The position numbers were made by a program, and so were the translations under genes. 11,424 nucleotides of DNA from Bacillota bacterium (GTDB lineage: Bacteria; Bacillota_A; Clostridia; Lachnospirales; Bianqueaceae), in contig JAFOIR010000100.1 in assembly GCA_017420625.1 (NCBI GenBank), positions 1-11,424 on the forward strand, read 5' to 3'. Below are positions 1 to 7,619 of the stretch, one piece after another. The notes under the pieces are model-generated. The model worked only from the letters and a program-made list of their open reading frames with translations. It had not been told where the DNA came from and made no database searches. Within the stretch, counting starts at the first letter, position 1, and every line of letters begins with the position of its first letter.

Positions 1-1429
1 TATTTTTGTTTTCCGTTTCGATCAGTTTCTCTGCGGCAGCCAGTGCGTCTTCCAGGGCTTTGATCTGAGCTTCTGCCTGCTCCGCCGCTGCCTGATCCGC
101 CGCTTCACGTGTTTCTTTTTCCTTGTCGACCAGTTCCTTTTGTACTGCCAGAAGCTCCAGACCGTTCTCCTGTTCCAGAACCGCTTTCTGATAATCCGCT
201 TCAGCCTGTGTCAGCGCTTCTTTCGCTTCGGAAATCGCTGTTTTGGCAGTCTCGATCCGGTTTTCTGCTGATGTGACAGCACTTTGTGCCGCTTCCAGTT
301 CATCCTTGGCTTTCTGGAAGGCAGCTTCTTTCTTTTTCAGTTCTTCCTGCAAAGCATTGCCTTCATCACCAGTCTCAGATCCTCCGCCGGAGGATTCTTC
401 CCCAGAGGATTCCCCGGTATCTGCAGAAGAACTTTCTAAGCCTTCCCCATCTGAACTCTCACTGCCGGCGGGATCAGAATTGGTACTGCTTTCGCCGGAA
501 GATTCGCTGCCGGAAGATTCATTGGATCCACCGGAGCTCTCCTCTTCGCCGGATGAGCTTTCAGAACTGTCACTCTCATCCGCAGATCCTGCAGAAGATT
601 CCTCCGGTTGATGCTGAGCGATCCATTCCTCATAGGCGGTTCTGGCTTTTTCCAGTTCTTCTTCCGCCTTTACCATGGCTGCTTCCTTCACCGGAACATC
701 TGCCTTCGCTGAAGCCAGTGCTTCCTGTGCTGCTTCCAGTTCGTTTTCAGCTGCAGACAGTGTATTCTTTGCAGCTGTGACTGCTGTTTCACTGGTCTTG
801 ACTGCTGCATCATAGGCATTTTCCTGCTCTAGGATGCTTTTTTCGATCGCAGCGCTTTCAGCCGCCGCTTCTGCCGCTTTAGCCTGACGTTCACTTTCAG
901 CCTTTTGAGCTTCGGCAAGGACGGTTTCTGCTGCTGCCTTGTTTTCCTGTGCCTTTTTCAGATTCTCTTCGGATTTCTCTTTATCTTCTGCTGCTCTTGT
1001 ATGACGTGCAGCAGCAGCTTTGACTGCATATTCTCCTGCCACCTCGTTATAATAATACTGCGAAGATAATGCACTGTACTGCGCTTTTCTGGATTCTATC
1101 CCATCTTCCAATGTCTTCTGGTCCAGTACGAGCAGCAGCTGGCCTTCCTCCACCAGATCTCCTACCCCAACCGTGATGCTTGTGACCGTTCCCCCAACGG
1201 ATAAATTAAGTTTCTGAGAGACCGGAACAGCCATGACATCTATATATTCAGCAGACAGAATCTCTCTTTTTTCGACCATAATGGTACCTGTCTGGGTGGT
1301 CGTTGGTTCCTTCAGGACCGGAACCTCATCGGGTGTACCGCTTTTTTCAGTGCATCCTGTGAGCAGAGAAAGCACCAGCATGGCGGACACGCAAAGGCTG
1401 ATTGCCTTTTTTATCAACCTGTTTTTCAT
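1..1429 (-). CDS. Lipoprotein membrane-fusion (HlyD/RND-type) adaptor with very long coiled coil, partial at left edge
   Basis: The frame is open without a stop from the ATG at 1429 to the left edge (476 codons visible), so the C-terminus is missing. Residues 1-26 form a lipoprotein signal with lipobox LLTGC (Cys26), which predicts anchoring on the outer face of the membrane. Residues about 68-103 (LSVGGTVTSITVGVGDLVEEG region) match the first half of the biotinyl-lipoyl-like domain of membrane-fusion proteins. Residues about 104-276 and 359-476 are Ala/Glu/Lys-rich heptad-like coiled coil, the two arms of an alpha-hairpin. Residues about 277-358 are an acidic Ser/Glu/Gly/Asp segment with almost no hydrophobic residues, placed where the hairpin tip should be. 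The start is supported by AAAGGAG a few bases upstream. The gene begins 13 nt after the stop of another adaptor gene, so the two are probably co-transcribed. Partner transporter genes, expected downstream, are off the window. The family is clear; the substrate is unknown. Confidence 0.85.
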   Translation of the reverse strand, partial: MKNRLIKKAISLCVSAMLVLSLLTGCTEKSGTPDEVPVLKEPTTTQTGTIMVEKREILSAEYIDVMAVPVSQKLNLSVGGTVTSITVGVGDLVEEGQLLLVLDQKTLEDGIESRKAQYSALSSQYYYNEVAGEYAVKAAAARHTRAAEDKEKSEENLKKAQENKAAAETVLAEAQKAESERQAKAAEAAAESAAIEKSILEQENAYDAAVKTSETAVTAAKNTLSAAENELEAAQEALASAKADVPVKEAAMVKAEEELEKARTAYEEWIAQHQPEESSAGSADESDSSESSSGEEESSGGSNESSGSESSGESSTNSDPAGSESSDGEGLESSSADTGESSGEESSGGGSETGDEGNALQEELKKKEAAFQKAKDELEAAQSAVTSAENRIETAKTAISEAKEALTQAEADYQKAVLEQENGLELLAVQKELVDKEKETREAADQAAAEQAEAQIKALEDALAAAEKLIETENKN

Positions 1430-1442
1430 GTTTCTCCTTTGC

Positions 1443-2549
1443 TCATTTCAGGATCACGGAATCCCCTTCGGAAAGTCCTTCGAGAATCTCCGTCAGTTTA
1501 TCGTTGGAAATGCCCACTTTCACCGGCTGTACCTGCCTGAGACCTTCGTCATCGATAATATAGACAACCGTCTGTCCGCCCAGATCCTGGATTGCACTGG
1601 TCACTACGCAGAGGACATTGTGTTTTTCCGAGGTTGTGATCCGAACGATGCCGGTATCTCCCTGAGACAGCTCCGGATCAGGCATTTCCATCTGAAAATA
1701 CATCCGTCCTTCTTTGACATTTGCCACATCCAGTTCACTGGCCGCCCTGGCAATGACCGGGTAGGTCTTTTCATTACATACAAGCATATATTCTTCTCCG
1801 GTACGAATCAGATCACGATTTCCGGAATACACTTCAAACAAGGCAGCTTCCATATTGGTGATCACGACGACCGTCCGGTTTTTTACTGACCTTTCCCCAT
1901 CCTCAAAGCCATAGAGCGAGGTTACATTGCCTTCGATGGATGCATAAATCTGTCGTTTCGCCTTCTGTTTTTCAAGCTCTTCCAGCCGAAGACTGGCGAC
2001 TTCATATTCGCTGTAGAGAAGAGACTGTCTGGCGCCAAACTGACTGTTGACTGAACTCTCCCTGTCTGTCGCGGTTCCGTGTGCTGCGTTCCAACTATCT
2101 TCCAGCTTTGCGGCTTCCAGTTCCAGACTCCAGGAAGACGACAGATGATAAAGTTCAAGGCTGATGTTATCCAGGTCATTCTGCTGCTCGCGGATCTGAT
2201 CATCAAAAGACGATACGTCCAGTTCCATCAGAAGATCTCCGGGCATCACATGATCACCCATGGCTACATAAACATGCGAAATCGTCTCCCCGCCCACCGA
2301 AAAGCCAAGTCGCTCTTCTTCGGAGGGAATATATGTACAACGAATGTTGCTCCCAACTTCGATATCTGATCTGAATACCGGAGTCAGGACATACTCATCC
2401 ACCTGCCCCTCAGTCAGAATCGGTGCGGTCGGAAGTTCTTCCTCTTTGGGAAGGATTCCACATCCGGTCAGAGAAAGTGAAAGAATGAGCAGCAGAACAA
2501 GCAGTCTTACTGCTTCCTTTCTCAGCGGTAGCTTTATGGTCGTTTTCAT
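1443..2549 (-). CDS. Lipoprotein membrane-fusion (HlyD/RND-type) periplasmic-adaptor-like protein
   Basis: This 368-residue protein has a signal peptide with lipobox LSLTGC (Cys30). Residues about 81-112 (GFSVGGETISHVYVAMGDHV...) form the first lipoyl half-motif, about 113-199 a short helical hairpin, and about 200-231 (IYASIEGNVTSLYGFEDGER) the second lipoyl half. Beta-barrel and membrane-proximal domains follow, ending EGLSEGDSVILK. This is the complete domain order of adaptors that bridge a MacB-type ABC or RND exporter to the outside. In a Gram-positive cell it would sit as a lipoprotein on the outer membrane face and assist an ABC exporter. It is first of two adaptor genes; the next starts 13 nt downstream. 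GAGG lies about 10 nt upstream of the ATG. Its hairpin is far shorter than that of its neighbour, so the two are not simple duplicates. The cargo cannot be read from the sequence. Confidence 0.85.
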   Translation of the reverse strand: MKTTIKLPLRKEAVRLLVLLLILSLSLTGCGILPKEEELPTAPILTEGQVDEYVLTPVFRSDIEVGSNIRCTYIPSEEERLGFSVGGETISHVYVAMGDHVMPGDLLMELDVSSFDDQIREQQNDLDNISLELYHLSSSWSLELEAAKLEDSWNAAHGTATDRESSVNSQFGARQSLLYSEYEVASLRLEELEKQKAKRQIYASIEGNVTSLYGFEDGERSVKNRTVVVITNMEAALFEVYSGNRDLIRTGEEYMLVCNEKTYPVIARAASELDVANVKEGRMYFQMEMPDPELSQGDTGIVRITTSEKHNVLCVVTSAIQDLGGQTVVYIIDDEGLRQVQPVKVGISNDKLTEILEGLSEGDSVILK

Positions 2550-2584
2550 CTATAGATCGCCTCGTAAATGCGGTTTTTCTGCAC

Positions 2585-2637
2585 AAAAAAAGAATACCCC
2601 AGAATAAGGATATTGTATCACTTATCCGGGGTTTTTT
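2585..2637 (-). terminator. Rho-independent terminator after recR, possibly bidirectional
   Basis: CCCC (2597-2600) pairs with GGGG (2628-2631), and ATAAG (2604-2608) with CTTAT (2621-2625), around a short loop. On the minus strand the hairpin is followed by ATTCTTTTTTT (complement of the A-run 2585-2591), which ends the ffs-dnaX-ybaB-recR transcript. A T-run on the plus strand (2632-2637) makes the structure symmetrical, but no plus-strand gene reads into it. Confidence 0.85.
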
Positions 2638-2647
2638 CCACTACTTC

Positions 2648-3247
2648 TTACAGAGCGGTACGGCCTTCCAGGGCACGTGTCAGCGTCACTTCATCAACAT
2701 ATTCGAGGTCTCCGCCCACCGGAACGCCGTTCGCAATGCGCGTCACCTTAATGCCAAGGGGTTTAATCAGCCGGGATAAATACATGGCTGTCGTCTCGCC
2801 TTCTACTGTCGGGTTAGTCGCGATGATAACTTCTTTTACCTTATCATCACCAAGGCGCACCATCAGTTCACGCATTCTCAGATCATCCGGGCCGACACCG
2901 CCCAACGGAGAAATCACACCCTGCAGAATATGGTATACGCCTTTATACTGACGGGTACGTTCATAGGCGGCTTTATCGCGGTCCTCCTCAACGACCATGA
3001 TCGTGGAATGATCACGTGCAGGATCCGCACAAACAGCACACAGCTCTCCGTCCGAAAGGCCGCAGCAGCATGTACAATACTTCACTTTTTCACGCGCTTC
3101 GATGATCGCATCTGCGAGTGCTTTTGTCTGCTCTTTGGGCATACGGATCACATGAAGCGCCAGTCGCTGTGCGCTTTTTCGTCCAATTCCGGGCAGTCTG
3201 GAAAGCTCTCCGATGAGATTCATGACCGGGCTGGAAAATTCATCCAT
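2648..3247 (-). CDS. recR: Recombination mediator protein RecR
   Basis: This 199-residue protein has the usual RecR length. Residues about 10-30 carry the helix-hairpin-helix (LSRLPGIGRKSAQRLALH). A C4 zinc finger follows, with Cys58, Cys61, Cys70 and Cys73; the CTCCC cluster contains two extra cysteines. A Toprim domain runs from about residue 81 (IMVVEE) through IATNPTVEGETTA, and the C-terminus holds the conserved ANGVPVGGDLEYVDEVTL block. In the family RecR works with RecF/RecO to load RecA on gapped DNA during recombinational repair. The ATG overlaps the TGA of the preceding ybaB by one base (TGATG), which indicates translational coupling. It is the last gene of the unit, with a terminator just downstream. 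Confidence 0.97.
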   Translation of the reverse strand: MDEFSSPVMNLIGELSRLPGIGRKSAQRLALHVIRMPKEQTKALADAIIEAREKVKYCTCCCGLSDGELCAVCADPARDHSTIMVVEEDRDKAAYERTRQYKGVYHILQGVISPLGGVGPDDLRMRELMVRLGDDKVKEVIIATNPTVEGETTAMYLSRLIKPLGIKVTRIANGVPVGGDLEYVDEVTLTRALEGRTAL

Positions 3248-3603
3248 CAGAACATCCCCGGAAGCTTCATCCCGCCGAGAGATCCGCCCATTCCGCCGCC
3301 AAGCTTCTGTTCGGAATATTCATCGACTTTCTTCAGCGCTTCATTGGTTGCCGTAAGGATCAGATCCTGCAGCATTTCGATGTCATCCGGATCGACAGCT
3401 TCCGGCTGCAGTTCTACCTTAGTGACCTGTTTCTGACCGGTGACTGTGATTTTTACCACTCCGCCTCCGGAAGTTCCCTCAAATTCCATGGTCTCCAGTT
3501 CTTTCTGTGCTTCTTCCATCTGGCGCTGAAGACGCTGAGCCTGTTTCATGATATTCTGCATGTTTCCGGGCATTCCCTGAAAACCACCGCCACGTTTTGC
3601 CAT
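3247..3603 (-). CDS. ybaB: YbaB/EbfC family nucleoid-associated protein
   Basis: This 118-residue protein matches the YbaB/EbfC family in length and pattern. A Gly/Met-rich N-terminus is followed by a long amphipathic helix ([20 protein letters not shown]). Then comes the beta segment [20 protein letters not shown], the [12 protein letters not shown] helix, and a Gly/Met-rich tail. Family members are small dimeric DNA-binding proteins almost always encoded between dnaX and recR, as here. The dnaX stop codon is part of the ribosome binding site of this gene (TAAGGAG), and its own TGA overlaps the recR start, so the three genes are tightly coupled. Confidence 0.95.
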   Translation of the reverse strand: MAKRGGGFQGMPGNMQNIMKQAQRLQRQMEEAQKELETMEFEGTSGGGVVKITVTGQKQVTKVELQPEAVDPDDIEMLQDLILTATNEALKKVDEYSEQKLGGGMGGSLGGMKLPGMF

Positions 3604-3616
3604 TTTGTTTATCTCC

Positions 3617-5191
3617 TTATTTATAGTTGATATCCATATGAATATTTCGGTTAAACTCGTTCTTTCCCCAACTGCTTCCGGAGGACCCGTCCGACTTCAT
3701 TACCCTCAGCATGTATGGGGTTCCTGTCTTTTCCAGAATAAAGGATGCTATTTCCTCTTTATGGGCTTCGATCTGATTATAATAGACCGGCATGTTGGCG
3801 ACAAGCACTAATTCTGCCGGCGCATCGCCTGCTTTCATCTGAGAATACTTAAGCGCCATCAGGTTCGGACTGCGGCGAAGCAGTTCATCCTGCATTCTTG
3901 GCCATGCAGCGATCAGTTTCTGAACATCCGTGTTTCCGCCTGCAGGAATATCCTGCACGGGCTTCATGGCCGGCTCAGAAACCGATCTTACCGGAGGCGT
4001 CTTTGGTACAGGCTGCGGATTGATGTTCGATGCAGGTGCCATTCGCTGCTGTACTGGCTTTTCCAGAGTTCTCTGAGGGATGCCTGCTGCAGGATCCTCT
4101 ATAGTCCCGGAGCCCAAGCGAATCACCGCTACTTCGATCAGAATACGGCGGCTGCTGGCAGTTTTCAGCTGCATCTCCAATCTGGCCAGTTGTTCGATCC
4201 AGCCGGTCAGTTGATTTTTCCCTACCTGCCCCGCCTGATCAGCCAGTCTTTCCTGCGTGTCTGCCGGGACACTGAGGATTGTTCCGGCCTGTCTGGTCCC
4301 CAGCACTTTCATAATCAGAAGATTGCGCAGATATCCGTTCCAGCTCGTTACAAACTGCAGTGCGTCACGTCCGGTGTCAAACACCTTGGCAACTCCATCA
4401 AGAAGATCGGCTACATCCTGTCGGATCAGGGCATCTGTCATTCTGGTAAAGATCCTGTCATCGACTGCTCCCAGAACCTCCTCGACATCGGCCAATGTAA
4501 TCTTTCGGTCAATATAGTAGGCATGGCATTGATCCAGAATACTGAGTGCATCCCTCATACCGCCGTCTGCAATCGCTGCAATATAGGCAAGAGCTGCCTC
4601 TTCTGCTTCAATGGATTCAGCCTGACAGACACGCCTAAGCTGCATCGTGATATCTTCCGAAGTGATCCTTCTGAAATCATAGCGCTGGCAGCGCGAAACG
4701 ATCGTTGGCAGTACTTTCTGCGGATCGGTCGTAGCCAGAATAAAGATTGCGTGCTCAGGCGGTTCTTCCAGTGTTTTCAGCAGTGCATTAAAGGCAGCCG
4801 TCGAGAGCATATGCACTTCATCGATGATATAGACTTTATATCGTCCCTGTGATGGTGTATACTGCACTTCTTCCCGTAGATCACGGATATTATCAACGCC
4901 GTTGTTGGATGCAGCATCGATCTCGATGACATTGAATCCGCTTTCTGCTTCTTTGCACAGTTCACATTCATTGCAGGGATTTCCGTTGATTGGATGAAGA
5001 CAGTTGACCGCGCGTGCAAAAACCTTGGCGGTCGAAGTCTTACCGGTTCCCCTTGTTCCGCAGAAGAGATAGGCATGTCCGATCTGACCGTATTTGACCT
5101 GGTTCTGCAAGGCAGTGACAACTGCTCGCTGTCCGACGATCTCATCGAAGTTCTTCGGACGGTGTTTCCGATAGAGTGCCAGATAAGCCAT
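3617..5191 (-). CDS. dnaX: DNA polymerase III subunit gamma/tau (clamp loader)
   Basis: This 524-residue protein has the standard DnaX N-terminus ([16 protein letters not shown]). Walker A is GTRGTGKT at about residues 45-52. The zinc module uses Cys64, Cys73, Cys76 and Cys79. Walker B is VYIIDE at about 120-125, sensor 1 is ILATTDP at about 151-157, and the SRC arginine-finger motif is at 166-168. Clamp-loader domain III continues to about residue 370. A Pro/Gln-rich linker and a short C-terminal tau-like domain follow. It is the ATPase that loads the sliding clamp and organises the replisome. The ATG at 5191 has a strong GGAGGAGGAG site at 5195-5204. The gene starts only 28 nt after the SRP RNA 3' end with no terminator between, so it is probably transcribed through ffs. 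Confidence 0.97.
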   Translation of the reverse strand: MAYLALYRKHRPKNFDEIVGQRAVVTALQNQVKYGQIGHAYLFCGTRGTGKTSTAKVFARAVNCLHPINGNPCNECELCKEAESGFNVIEIDAASNNGVDNIRDLREEVQYTPSQGRYKVYIIDEVHMLSTAAFNALLKTLEEPPEHAIFILATTDPQKVLPTIVSRCQRYDFRRITSEDITMQLRRVCQAESIEAEEAALAYIAAIADGGMRDALSILDQCHAYYIDRKITLADVEEVLGAVDDRIFTRMTDALIRQDVADLLDGVAKVFDTGRDALQFVTSWNGYLRNLLIMKVLGTRQAGTILSVPADTQERLADQAGQVGKNQLTGWIEQLARLEMQLKTASSRRILIEVAVIRLGSGTIEDPAAGIPQRTLEKPVQQRMAPASNINPQPVPKTPPVRSVSEPAMKPVQDIPAGGNTDVQKLIAAWPRMQDELLRRSPNLMALKYSQMKAGDAPAELVLVANMPVYYNQIEAHKEEIASFILEKTGTPYMLRVMKSDGSSGSSWGKNEFNRNIHMDINYK

Positions 5192-5218
5192 TTTCTCCTC
5201 CTCCGCTGACTAAATAAT

Positions 5219-5344
5219 ACTCCGGATAGACACCTACCCGGCAGGTCATATCACATAGAAAGGTTTTCTTAGTGCTGCTTCCTTCCGGACCTGACACGAT
5301 TCGAAATTTCCTATTGTATGGTACCGAATAGGGCTACCCGGAGC
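5219..5344 (-). ncRNA. ffs: Small bacterial signal recognition particle RNA (4.5S-like)
   Basis: The minus strand at 5268-5295 carries the universally conserved SRP domain IV sequence (GTCAGGTCC, GGAAGGAAGCAGC, then ACTAAG), the binding site for Ffh. The ends close in a stem: CTCCGGGTAG at 5343-5334 pairs with CTATCCGGAG at 5229-5220, with one G-U pair. This gives a hairpin RNA of about 125 nt without an Alu domain. The 5' end fits the expected start site 7 nt after the TATACT box. The 3' end is placed at the end of the closing stem and is uncertain by a few bases. Its position upstream of dnaX is the usual one in Bacillota. Confidence 0.95.
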
Positions 5345-5350
5345 ATTCTA

Positions 5351-5379
5351 AGTATAGACTCTTTCATGCTTTCTGTCAA
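5351..5379 (-). promoter_or_regulatory. Sigma-A promoter of ffs (and probably dnaX-ybaB-recR)
   Basis: On the minus strand a perfect -35 TTGACA (5379-5374) is separated by 17 bases from -10 TATACT (5356-5351). The predicted start near 5344 coincides with the first base of the closing stem of the SRP RNA. Confidence 0.92.
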
Positions 5380-5396
5380 GAGCACAAAACATAATA

Positions 5397-5475
5397 GCGG
5401 TCTCTACCGTGGTTTCGTTTACTGATCCTTGGGCTTTGCCCTGTGGAATCGTTCACGAAACCGGATAGAGACCGC
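5397..5475. repeat. Long imperfect inverted repeat, probable terminator of the permease operon
   Basis: GCGGTCTCTA (5397-5406) pairs with TAGAGACCGC (5466-5475). GGTTTCGT (5411-5418) pairs with ACGAAACC (5455-5462). Inside, a bulged GATCC/GGAATC helix and GGGC-TTT-GCCC (5431-5441) complete a 79-nt hairpin. On the minus strand it is followed by TATTATGTTTT, a weak T-tract, so it may end the permease transcript. It is unusually long for a terminator. No target-site duplication is visible around it, so a small mobile repeat is possible but unsupported. Confidence 0.6.
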
Positions 5476-5513
5476 CAATCACATTGATGCTTGACAGATC
5501 AATAACCGATTGT

Positions 5514-5629
5514 TTAGCCTTTCAGAGAACCGACCGATGGTCGGCCGCAGATTTCGACAATTAGCCTTTCAGAGAACCGACCGATGGTCGGCCGCAGATT
5601 TCGACAATTAGCCTTTCAGAGAACCGACC
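5514..5629. repeat. 47-bp tandem repeat copying the 3' end of the permease gene (2 full copies plus 22 bp)
   Basis: Two identical 47-bp units lie at 5514-5560 and 5561-5607. A third 22-bp partial copy at 5608-5629 is the last codons and stop of the permease gene. Each full unit contains CCGACC-GAT-GGTCGG, a perfect 6-bp hairpin (5530-5544 and 5577-5591). The gene copy retains only one arm of it. The shared 22 bp end exactly at the TAA stop codon. Confidence 0.95.
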
Positions 5630-6522
5630 ATTACGCCCTTAACAAAGTACTTCTGTGCGAAGGGGTATGCCAGCATCATGGGAAGGGTCGAGAAAACGAT
5701 CATGGTATACTTCAGCTGATCGGCAGACAGAAGCTGAAGTTCCAGCTGCTGCTGACCATCGCCGGTACCGCCGCCCTGCTGATTTTCTGCCTGCAGTTTT
5801 TCAGCCAGTACCAGTTTACGACGCAGATATAGCTGCAGTGGCTGCAGACTCTGATCGATCAGGTAAATGGAAGCTGCGTACCAGGAGTTCCACTGGGCAA
5901 CCAGCGTATAGATCGCAATAACAGCCATGATCGGTTTGGATGTCGGAATATAGACATTCCAAAGAATCTGGTAGTTATTGGCGCCGTCGATTCGGGCCGA
6001 TTCACGAAGGTCTTCAGGGATCGTAGCAAAGTATGTACGTACAAGGATGATATACCACATACTGACGACACCGGGAACCAGAATAGCCCATCTCGTATTA
6101 TACATGCCCAGCTTTGACATGATAATGAACTGAGGAATCAGACCGCCGCTGAAGTACATGGGGATCAGGATGAAGAAGACCCATACTTTCTTGGCAAACA
6201 GGAAGGGAGACGTCAGCGGATAAGCTGCCATAGCAGAGGTGATCAGCATACCGACCACACAGACGGAAGCATAGATCAGTGTGTTGCCATAGGTGACCCA
6301 CATCTGATTGTCTTTGAATAGCTGCGTATAGGAACCGGTATAGAATCCTTTCGGAATCAGGAAGACATCCAACGTACGGGCAGCGATCGGACGGCTGAAG
6401 GAAATGATGATAACATACCACACCGGGTAAATACAGATCAATGCCAGGATTGCCAGAATGATGTAAATGATCACAGTGGCTGTCATGGATCCGTTTTTGA
6501 TCTTATTGGGATTTTTTGCCAT
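5608..6522 (-). CDS. Carbohydrate ABC transporter permease, LplC/YtcP type (CUT1)
   Basis: This 304-residue integral membrane protein has a first membrane span at about residues 15-42 and further spans along its length. The ABC-importer EAA loop (EDLRESARIDGANNYQILWN) at about 170-190 contacts the ATPase. The C-terminus KYFVKGVMVGSLKG is typical of the LplC/YtcP branch of sugar permeases. Residues about 240-268 form a Gln/Gly-rich loop before the last spans. It is the second permease of a heterodimeric importer; the first gene ends 17 nt upstream. The start is supported by AAGGAGG. The last codons and stop are repeated twice more downstream as part of a 47-bp tandem array, which does not alter the protein. 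No ATPase or binding-protein gene is adjacent. The sugar is inferred, not shown, to be fucose-containing because of the divergent fucosidase. Confidence 0.93.
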   Translation of the reverse strand: MAKNPNKIKNGSMTATVIIYIILAILALICIYPVWYVIIISFSRPIAARTLDVFLIPKGFYTGSYTQLFKDNQMWVTYGNTLIYASVCVVGMLITSAMAAYPLTSPFLFAKKVWVFFILIPMYFSGGLIPQFIIMSKLGMYNTRWAILVPGVVSMWYIILVRTYFATIPEDLRESARIDGANNYQILWNVYIPTSKPIMAVIAIYTLVAQWNSWYAASIYLIDQSLQPLQLYLRRKLVLAEKLQAENQQGGGTGDGQQQLELQLLSADQLKYTMIVFSTLPMMLAYPFAQKYFVKGVMVGSLKG

Positions 6523-6539
6523 GATTTCTTCCTCCTTCC

Positions 6540-7490
6540 TTAGAACAGACCGGCACCGGTCAGCTTATCGGAGATCGCGTTGGTGATAACCACCAGCAGG
6601 AAGTTGATAACAGACTGGATCAGACCGACAGCGGTAGTGAAACTGAAGCTCTTACCGGCTGCCTGAGTCAGCTGACGGTAGATGTAAGTACCGATAACAT
6701 CAGCCTTTGAATAGGTTGCAGGCACATACATCAGCAGGATGAAGTCCGTATTGGCATTCAGCAGAGAACCGACTGCCATGATCAGCATGATCGCAATGGT
6801 CGGAACGATACTCGGAATCGTGATATGAATGGCCTGCTGGAAACGGTTTGCACCATCAAGGCGGGCAGACTCATACATAGACGTATCGATCGACGTGATA
6901 ACGGAAATATACAGAATGGAGTTGAATCCGAATCCTTTCCAGATATTGGAAAGAACGTATATCTCCGGGAAGACATCGGGCATGTTCCTCCAGGCTTTCG
7001 CTTCACCGCCAAGGGCGACGATCATCTTATTGATCAGACCATTGGGGTTCAGGAAGGAAATCAACATACCGCACATAACAACCATGGAGATGAAGTACGG
7101 CAGATAGGATGCAGTCTGAATGAACTTCTTGTATCCCATGATGTTGACTTCGTTCAGAAGAAGGGCGAATACGATCGGTACCCAGAAACCCCAGACCAGG
7201 TTCAGGAAACTCAGCCAGATGGTATTGACCATCAGACGTTTGAAGAACGGTCCTTCATAGAAGTCTATGAAGTGTTTAAAGCCGACCCATTTGATATCTT
7301 TGCCGAAGAAACTGGCACCCGGCATATAGTCCTGGAATGCAATCACATAGCCAAAAAGCGGGGCGTAGCAATAGATCGCAATGACAACAAAAGCCGGGAT
7401 AAACAATGAATACAACTCAAGGTTGTCCTTGAGGAGCATCAGTTTACGCTGCTTCGACATTTTCTTCTTTGGAACGACAGCAGTACTCAT
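6540..7490 (-). CDS. Carbohydrate ABC transporter permease, LplB/YteP type (CUT1)
   Basis: This 316-residue integral membrane protein has a basic N-terminus (KKKMSKQRK) and a first span at about residues 26-52. The IAFQDYMPG segment and the pattern WVGFKHFIDFYEGPFF are characteristic of LplB/YteP permeases. The EAA loop (YESARLDGANRFQQAIHITI) lies at about 206-225. The protein ends KLTGAGLF as family members usually do. It would pair with the LplC-type protein encoded 17 nt downstream to form the membrane channel of an oligosaccharide importer. Such importers commonly use a shared MsmX-type ATPase encoded elsewhere. GGAGAGG lies 7 nt upstream of the ATG at 7490. A leader of roughly 145 nt separates the gene from a perfect sigma-A promoter. 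Confidence 0.93.
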   Translation of the reverse strand: MSTAVVPKKKMSKQRKLMLLKDNLELYSLFIPAFVVIAIYCYAPLFGYVIAFQDYMPGASFFGKDIKWVGFKHFIDFYEGPFFKRLMVNTIWLSFLNLVWGFWVPIVFALLLNEVNIMGYKKFIQTASYLPYFISMVVMCGMLISFLNPNGLINKMIVALGGEAKAWRNMPDVFPEIYVLSNIWKGFGFNSILYISVITSIDTSMYESARLDGANRFQQAIHITIPSIVPTIAIMLIMAVGSLLNANTDFILLMYVPATYSKADVIGTYIYRQLTQAAGKSFSFTTAVGLIQSVINFLLVVITNAISDKLTGAGLF

Positions 7491-7521
7491 GTTTAATCCT
7501 CTCCTTCCACAATAAAGTTAT

Positions 7522-7619
7522 ACATACCATCAACCTACAGGTTTCCTCAACGAAAAAAGCCACAGGCATCCTCCTTTCTATGTGCAATCTGCTCATGAAA
7601 AGGAATGCAGATGGTATAT
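7522..7619 (-). promoter_or_regulatory. Structured 5' leader of the permease operon (candidate cis-regulatory RNA)
   Basis: In the minus-strand transcript ATACCATC (7617-7610) can pair with GATGGTAT (7531-7524), extendable to 10 bp with one wobble. ATCTGC (7612-7607) can pair with GCAGAT (7592-7587). The two stems share three bases and cannot both form completely. A short palindrome AACCTACAGGTT lies at 7532-7543, and a GGAGG site at 7574-7570 precedes a possible GTG start. No known riboswitch consensus was recognised. Confidence 0.45.

Noticed and set aside
243..780. Two long plus-strand open frames, one very Ser/Pro/Glu-rich
   Set aside because: They are the reverse-strand shadow of the Ser/Glu-rich adaptor segment, with no ribosome site and no domain; the minus-strand frame is continuous with a lipobox and lipoyl motif.
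1233..1889. 218-codon plus-strand frame
   Set aside because: It spans the ends of both adaptor genes on the opposite strand and shows no recognisable protein pattern.
4190..4852. 220-codon plus-strand frame inside dnaX
   Set aside because: It is antisense to the conserved clamp-loader ATPase region and has no supporting start signals.
5397..5475. T-box or other riboswitch
   Set aside because: The hairpin lies after the permease operon and before no coding start on its strand, and lacks a T-box consensus on either strand.
5514..5629. CRISPR-like reading of the 47-bp array
   Set aside because: The segments between the 22-bp repeats are identical, not unique, and no cas gene is nearby; it is a tandem repeat.
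6825..7409. 194-codon plus-strand frame inside the LplB-type permease
   Set aside because: It is antisense to a gene with clear membrane spans and EAA motif, and is polar and unlike any family.
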